Below, piece by piece: positions 6,125 through 8,429 of a stretch of DNA of 8,429 nt (position 1 is its first letter; the number at the start of each line of letters is the position of its first letter). The stretch comes from an uncultured Angelakisella sp. (GTDB taxonomy: Bacteria; Bacillota; Clostridia; Oscillospirales; Ruminococcaceae), in contig CAJUFK010000132.1 of the NCBI GenBank assembly GCA_910585535.1, forward strand, positions 1-8,429, given 5' to 3'. Under the pieces are notes generated by a model. That model did no database searches, was not told the DNA's origin, and worked only from the letters and a program-made list of their open reading frames with translations. The translations under genes were made by a program, and so were the position numbers.

Positions 6125-7078
6125 ATGATCTACCCTGTACCCCTTTCCCCCGGCGACAGAGTCGCCCTGGTCGGGCCCAGCGGCCCTGTTCCGCCGGAAC
6201 GCTTCCAACCCGCCTTGGATGCAGGAAAGGCTTTGGGCCTTTCCCCCGTTCCCTATCCCAGCGCCTCTGCATCCTTCGGCTACCTGGCCGGAGACGATCC
6301 CCAGCGGGCCAAGGACCTCACCGATGCCTTTCTGGATGATACCATCCAGGGCGTCCTCTGTATCCGGGGCGGCTACGGCGCCCAGAGAATGCTTCCCCTC
6401 TTCGATCCAAATGTTGCCCTGGCCCACCCCAAGGTCTTCTGCGGCTACAGTGACGTAACCGCCATCCATACCCTTCTGAACCAGACCGGGGAGGGCCTGG
6501 TGACCTTCCATACCCCTATGCCCAGCACCGAATGGTACGCCGGCCTGGACCCCTTTACCCTGGAGGGACTGCGAAACCTCCTCTTCTCCCCCTGCGGGAC
6601 CTGGGCCTTCCCCACAGCCGCCCCGGAACTTCCCCCGCCGGAGGTGGTGGTCCCCGGGAAGGCCGCAGGCCCCCTGAAGGGCGGGAACCTCTCCCTGGTG
6701 GCCTCCTCCCTGGGGACCTGGTACGATCTGAATACCCGGGGCAGCATCCTCTTCCTGGAGGACGTGGACGAACGCCCCTATCGGCTGGACAGTATGCTGA
6801 CCCATCTGCGAAACGCCGGCAGATTGGACTGCTGCTCCGCCATCCTCCTGGGGTACTTCACCCGCTGCGAGGCCGCCGATCCCGCCAAGAGCCAGACCGT
6901 CCGGGAGGTCATCGCCCAGGTGGTGGAACCGGTCTGCCGCAGCAGGAATATCCCCCTGGTCATCGGCCTGCCATGCGGCCACAGCCTGCCCACTATGAGC
7001 CTTCCCCTGGGCGCAGAGGTCCAAATCGACGCCGGAGAGGACGGGACCTTCTCCCTGAAACCGGGAAAAAGCCTTTGA
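6125..7078 (+). CDS. LD-carboxypeptidase, peptidase family S66
   Basis: Predicted 317-aa serine peptidase that removes the terminal D-alanine from tetrapeptides during peptidoglycan recycling (LdcA-like); some S66 members instead hydrolyse microcin C-type compounds (MccF). The Ser-Glu-His triad is visible: Ser109 in FCGYSDVTAIH (the nucleophile elbow), Glu212 in LFLEDVDERPYRLD and His286 in GLPCGHSLPT. RGGYGAQR (81-88) and GGNLSL (187-192) are also typical. Length is normal and no signal peptide is seen, so a cytoplasmic location is expected. The ATG at 6125 follows CGGAGGTG at a good distance; an in-frame ATG at 5999 falls inside the upstream terminator. Promoter signals are weak (TATAAC at 6082-6087, TATTAT at 6100-6105). 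The gene converges on rpiB. I favour cell-wall recycling over immunity, without proof. Confidence 0.93.
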   Translation: MIYPVPLSPGDRVALVGPSGPVPPERFQPALDAGKALGLSPVPYPSASASFGYLAGDDPQRAKDLTDAFLDDTIQGVLCIRGGYGAQRMLPLFDPNVALAHPKVFCGYSDVTAIHTLLNQTGEGLVTFHTPMPSTEWYAGLDPFTLEGLRNLLFSPCGTWAFPTAAPELPPPEVVVPGKAAGPLKGGNLSLVASSLGTWYDLNTRGSILFLEDVDERPYRLDSMLTHLRNAGRLDCCSAILLGYFTRCEAADPAKSQTVREVIAQVVEPVCRSRNIPLVIGLPCGHSLPTMSLPLGAEVQIDAGEDGTFSLKPGKSL

Positions 7079-7085
7079 GCGTTCC

Positions 7086-7124
7086 AAAAAGGGCGGCCCC
7101 CACAGCTTGTGGAGGCCGCCCTTT
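7086..7124 (-). terminator. Shared terminator between LD-carboxypeptidase gene and rpiB
   Basis: AAAGGGCGGCC (7088-7098) pairs with GGCCGCCCTTT (7114-7124), and the stem continues through CCACA/TGTGG after one mismatch. On the - strand it is followed by a T-run (AAAAA at 7086-7090 of the + strand), so it best terminates rpiB. On the + strand the tail CTTTGCC is weaker, but the hairpin lies 8 bases after the carboxypeptidase stop and likely serves both. Confidence 0.88.
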
Positions 7125-7138
7125 GCCAGCCTGGATCG

Positions 7139-7579
7139 TTATGCTTTGGTGAGAGCCTCCACCCGGGATTCGTGGATGCCGTGCTGGAACTTTGCGCCCA
7201 GAAAGGCCGTGACCATCTCCCAGGCCAGTTCGGTCCCGGTGGTGCGTCCTCCCAGGGTGATGATGTTGGCGTTGTTGTGTTCCCTGGCCATCCGGGCGGA
7301 AAAGCAGTCGGCACAGAGGGCCGCCCGGATCCCCTTTACCTTGTTGGCCGCAATGGAGACCCCGATTCCGGTCCCGCAGCAAAGGATGCCAAAGTCGTAC
7401 TCCTCTGGGTGGGCAGCCACCGCCTTAGCCAGAGCAAAGGCGATTTCCGGGTACTCCACCGGGTCCGGGGAGCTGCAGCCGAAGTCCACCACCTGACGGC
7501 CCGTTGCCTCCAGGCGGCAGCGGAGAAACTCCTTGAGGAGAAAGCCCCCGTGGTCGCTGCCAATAGCGATCTTTTTCAT
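7139..7579 (-). CDS. rpiB: Ribose-5-phosphate isomerase B
   Basis: Interconverts ribose 5-phosphate and ribulose 5-phosphate in the pentose phosphate pathway; cytoplasmic, 146 aa, the usual size of the RpiB/LacAB family. The N terminus MKKIAIGSDHGGFLLK has the conserved Asp9-His10, VDFG (31-34) is typical, and the catalytic Cys68 with the CGTGIG loop (68-73) is intact. EHNNANIITLGGR (100-112) is the conserved HN-x-AN segment, and His133/His136/Arg139 are near the C terminus. Related sugar isomerases of the LacA/LacB type use the same fold, but the CCGTGIG loop favours RpiB. The ribosome binding site GGAG lies within the end of the upstream reading frame, whose TAA stop is one base from this ATG, so translation was coupled to that gene. 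That partner is now truncated, and no clear replacement promoter is visible. Confidence 0.93.
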   Translation of the reverse strand: MKKIAIGSDHGGFLLKEFLRCRLEATGRQVVDFGCSSPDPVEYPEIAFALAKAVAAHPEEYDFGILCCGTGIGVSIAANKVKGIRAALCADCFSARMAREHNNANIITLGGRTTGTELAWEMVTAFLGAKFQHGIHESRVEALTKA

Positions 7580-7580
7580 G

Positions 7581-7745
7581 TTACCACTCCCTTCTGTCCG
7601 GCCCGGAGCGGGACCGGTGATTGCTCAGGACACGGAAGGCTGCGGTCCGTTCCCCCAGGTCCCCCTGGCGGTCCAGGGAGGCAAAGACCCCGGAGACCAG
7701 CAGGTCGGCGCCGTTTTTAACAATGGCCCCGGCGGCGGCCAAGCG
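7581..7745 (-). pseudogene. 3' remnant of a ribulose-phosphate 3-epimerase-like gene
   Basis: About 54 codons of open frame end in TAA one base before rpiB. The peptide AIVKNGADLLVSGVFA followed by LGERTAAFRVL resembles the last beta-alpha units of Rpe-type barrels, where (G)AD-h-LV-x-G precedes the phosphate-binding loop and a final helix. The coupled stop/start (TAA-C-ATG) and the functional pairing with rpiB in the pentose phosphate pathway support a genuine former gene. Upstream, from about 7740 (similarity to the array starts at 7727), the frame runs straight into the 174-bp repeat array, whose translation is meaningless. The remaining 160 or so residues of an Rpe are absent from this window. 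The ending SNHRSRSGPDRREW is not family-typical. The identity is inferred from a short stretch and could be another phosphate-binding barrel enzyme. Confidence 0.5.
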
Positions 7746-8179
7746 GCCGCTAGCACCCCCTCCCCGGCGCTCCGCGCCTAAGGGTTGTGCCGGGGCGTAG
7801 GTTGTGCCTGGAGTCGAAAGCAGCAGAAGGCGGAAAGTTGAAATCACCCATTTCCAGGTCGTAGGATGCGATTTTGCGCTTTGGACAAAACGCACACCCT
7901 CCCCGGCGGTGGGCTAGCGCCCACAGGCACACCCTCCCCGGCGCTCCGCGCCTAACGGTTGTGCCAAGGCATAGGTTGTGCCTGGAGTCGGAAGCAGTAG
8001 AGGGCAGAAGGTTGAAATCACCCATTGCCAGGTCGTAGGATGCGATTTTGCGCTTTGGACAAAACGCACACCCTCCCCGGCGGCGGCCTAGCGGCCGCTA
8101 GCACCCCCTCCCCGGCGCTCCGCGCCTAAGGGTTGTGCCGGGGCATAGGTTGTGCCTGGAGTCGAAAGCAGTAGAGGGC
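7727..8179 (+). repeat. Tandem array of the structured repeat (R3-R5), exact 174-bp period
   Basis: Core starts at 7761, 7935 and 8109 are each 174 bp apart with no insertions or deletions; R3 and R4 differ by about ten bases over 140. Each unit consists of GGCGC-TCC-GCGCC, the double GGTTGTGCC box, TGGAGTC, GAAATCACCC, the hairpin TTTTG-CGCTTTGGA-CAAAA, and a linker hairpin with loop AAGC or TAGC. Linker hairpins lie at 7735-7750, 7909-7924 and 8083-8098. The third unit departs from the pattern after 8179. The array abuts the truncated epimerase-like gene on its left. The 174-bp period equals 58 codons, which keeps a spurious - strand frame open across the units. Confidence 0.92.
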
Positions 8180-8333
8180 TTACAAGTTTTTGTAACCCAG
8201 CAGGGCGGAAAAAGACCCGGCCAGATGGTGTCAAACGGTTGGGAATACAGCTTCTTAGCTTTTTTTCTCGATGTGATAAGCGCGGCCGGTAACCTTCTTT
8301 CCCTGGGACTATTGACCTTTCACAAGAGAAAGA
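8180..8333. other. Unique sequence between R5 and the second right-hand module
   Basis: No gene is seen. It starts with a hairpin TTACAA-GTTT-TTGTAA (8180-8195) flanked by GGG and CCC (8176-8178 and 8196-8198), at the point where R5 stops matching its siblings. A weak AGCT-TCTT-AGCT stem followed by seven T (about 8252-8270) could be a minor terminator on the + strand. It occupies the same position that the acetyltransferase segment holds between R2 and the first module. Confidence 0.5.
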
Positions 8334-8380
8334 ACCTGTCGATTGATACGAGTTCCCCTTGAAAAAGCGGCCCCCTAGGG
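8332..8380. repeat. Right-hand module, copy 2
   Basis: This is the second copy of the 27-bp module (8334-8360), differing at one position from 5944-5970, followed by GAAAAAGC and a palindromic CCCTAGGG (8373-8380). Beyond 8381 the sequence changes character and the window ends at 8429 with no gene recognisable. Confidence 0.8.
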
Positions 8381-8429
8381 TCTGTTCACATAAGGGCATC
8401 GACAATAAGTGCGAAATAGATAAAAGCTA

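Noticed and set aside
6107..7087. 326-aa antisense frame opposite the LD-carboxypeptidase
   Set aside because: The + strand has a full catalytic triad and start signals; the antisense frame is Gly/Gln-rich shadow.
7727..8179. CRISPR array
   Set aside because: The period is 174 bp and both the long core and linkers are conserved; there are no short repeats with unique 30-40 bp spacers and no cas genes.
8088..8405. 105-aa - strand frame spanning the second module and R5
   Set aside because: It translates the non-coding module and repeat; no binding site or recognisable domain.

Overview
The window looks like chromosomal DNA of a high-GC anaerobic Firmicute, most likely a gut clostridium of the Oscillospiraceae type. 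That placement is an inference from the 445-aa Firmicute-style glucose-6-phosphate isomerase, strong AGGAGG ribosome binding sites, TTGAxx-17-TATAAT promoters and a GC-rich background (39 of 60 bases are G or C at 2281-2340). Most genes are housekeeping functions of sugar-phosphate, phosphate and cell-wall metabolism.

Left part (1-3110, + strand): a dispersed repeat (R1) at the window edge, then a PfkB-family sugar kinase with its own promoter, then pgi with its own promoter, followed 28 bp later by a small P-loop protein of unknown function. A strong hairpin terminator ends this block and probably also serves the convergent genes to its right.

Middle (3150-4920, - strand): an iron-dependent alcohol dehydrogenase gene followed 13 bp later by ppa (family I inorganic pyrophosphatase), evidently one operon. 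The -35 box of its promoter lies in an arm of a second repeat copy (R2, 4936-5091).

Accessory insert (about 4936-6001): repeat R2, a 220-bp stretch without genes but with hairpins, then an AT-rich GNAT acetyltransferase gene (13 GC of 60 bases at 5401-5460) with its own promoter, then a 27-bp module and a terminator. The base composition is unlike everything around it and suggests acquisition.

Right part (6125-7579): an S66 LD-carboxypeptidase gene (+) converging on rpiB (-), with a shared terminator between them. Immediately upstream of rpiB lies the 3' end of a gene resembling a ribulose-phosphate 3-epimerase. Its stop codon is one base from the rpiB start, but its 5' part is gone, replaced by a tandem array of the same repeat (7727-8179, exact 174-bp period). 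A second copy of the 27-bp module follows at 8334-8360.

The most unusual content is this repeat family: five same-orientation copies in 8.4 kb, rich in nested inverted repeats. Several stems differ between copies by paired, compensating changes, so structure rather than coding appears to be conserved. Twice the repeat core is followed by the same 27-bp module, with unrelated sequence in between (once including the acetyltransferase gene). This gives the impression of a cassette-like or non-autonomous mobile element. I do not recognise it as a named family.
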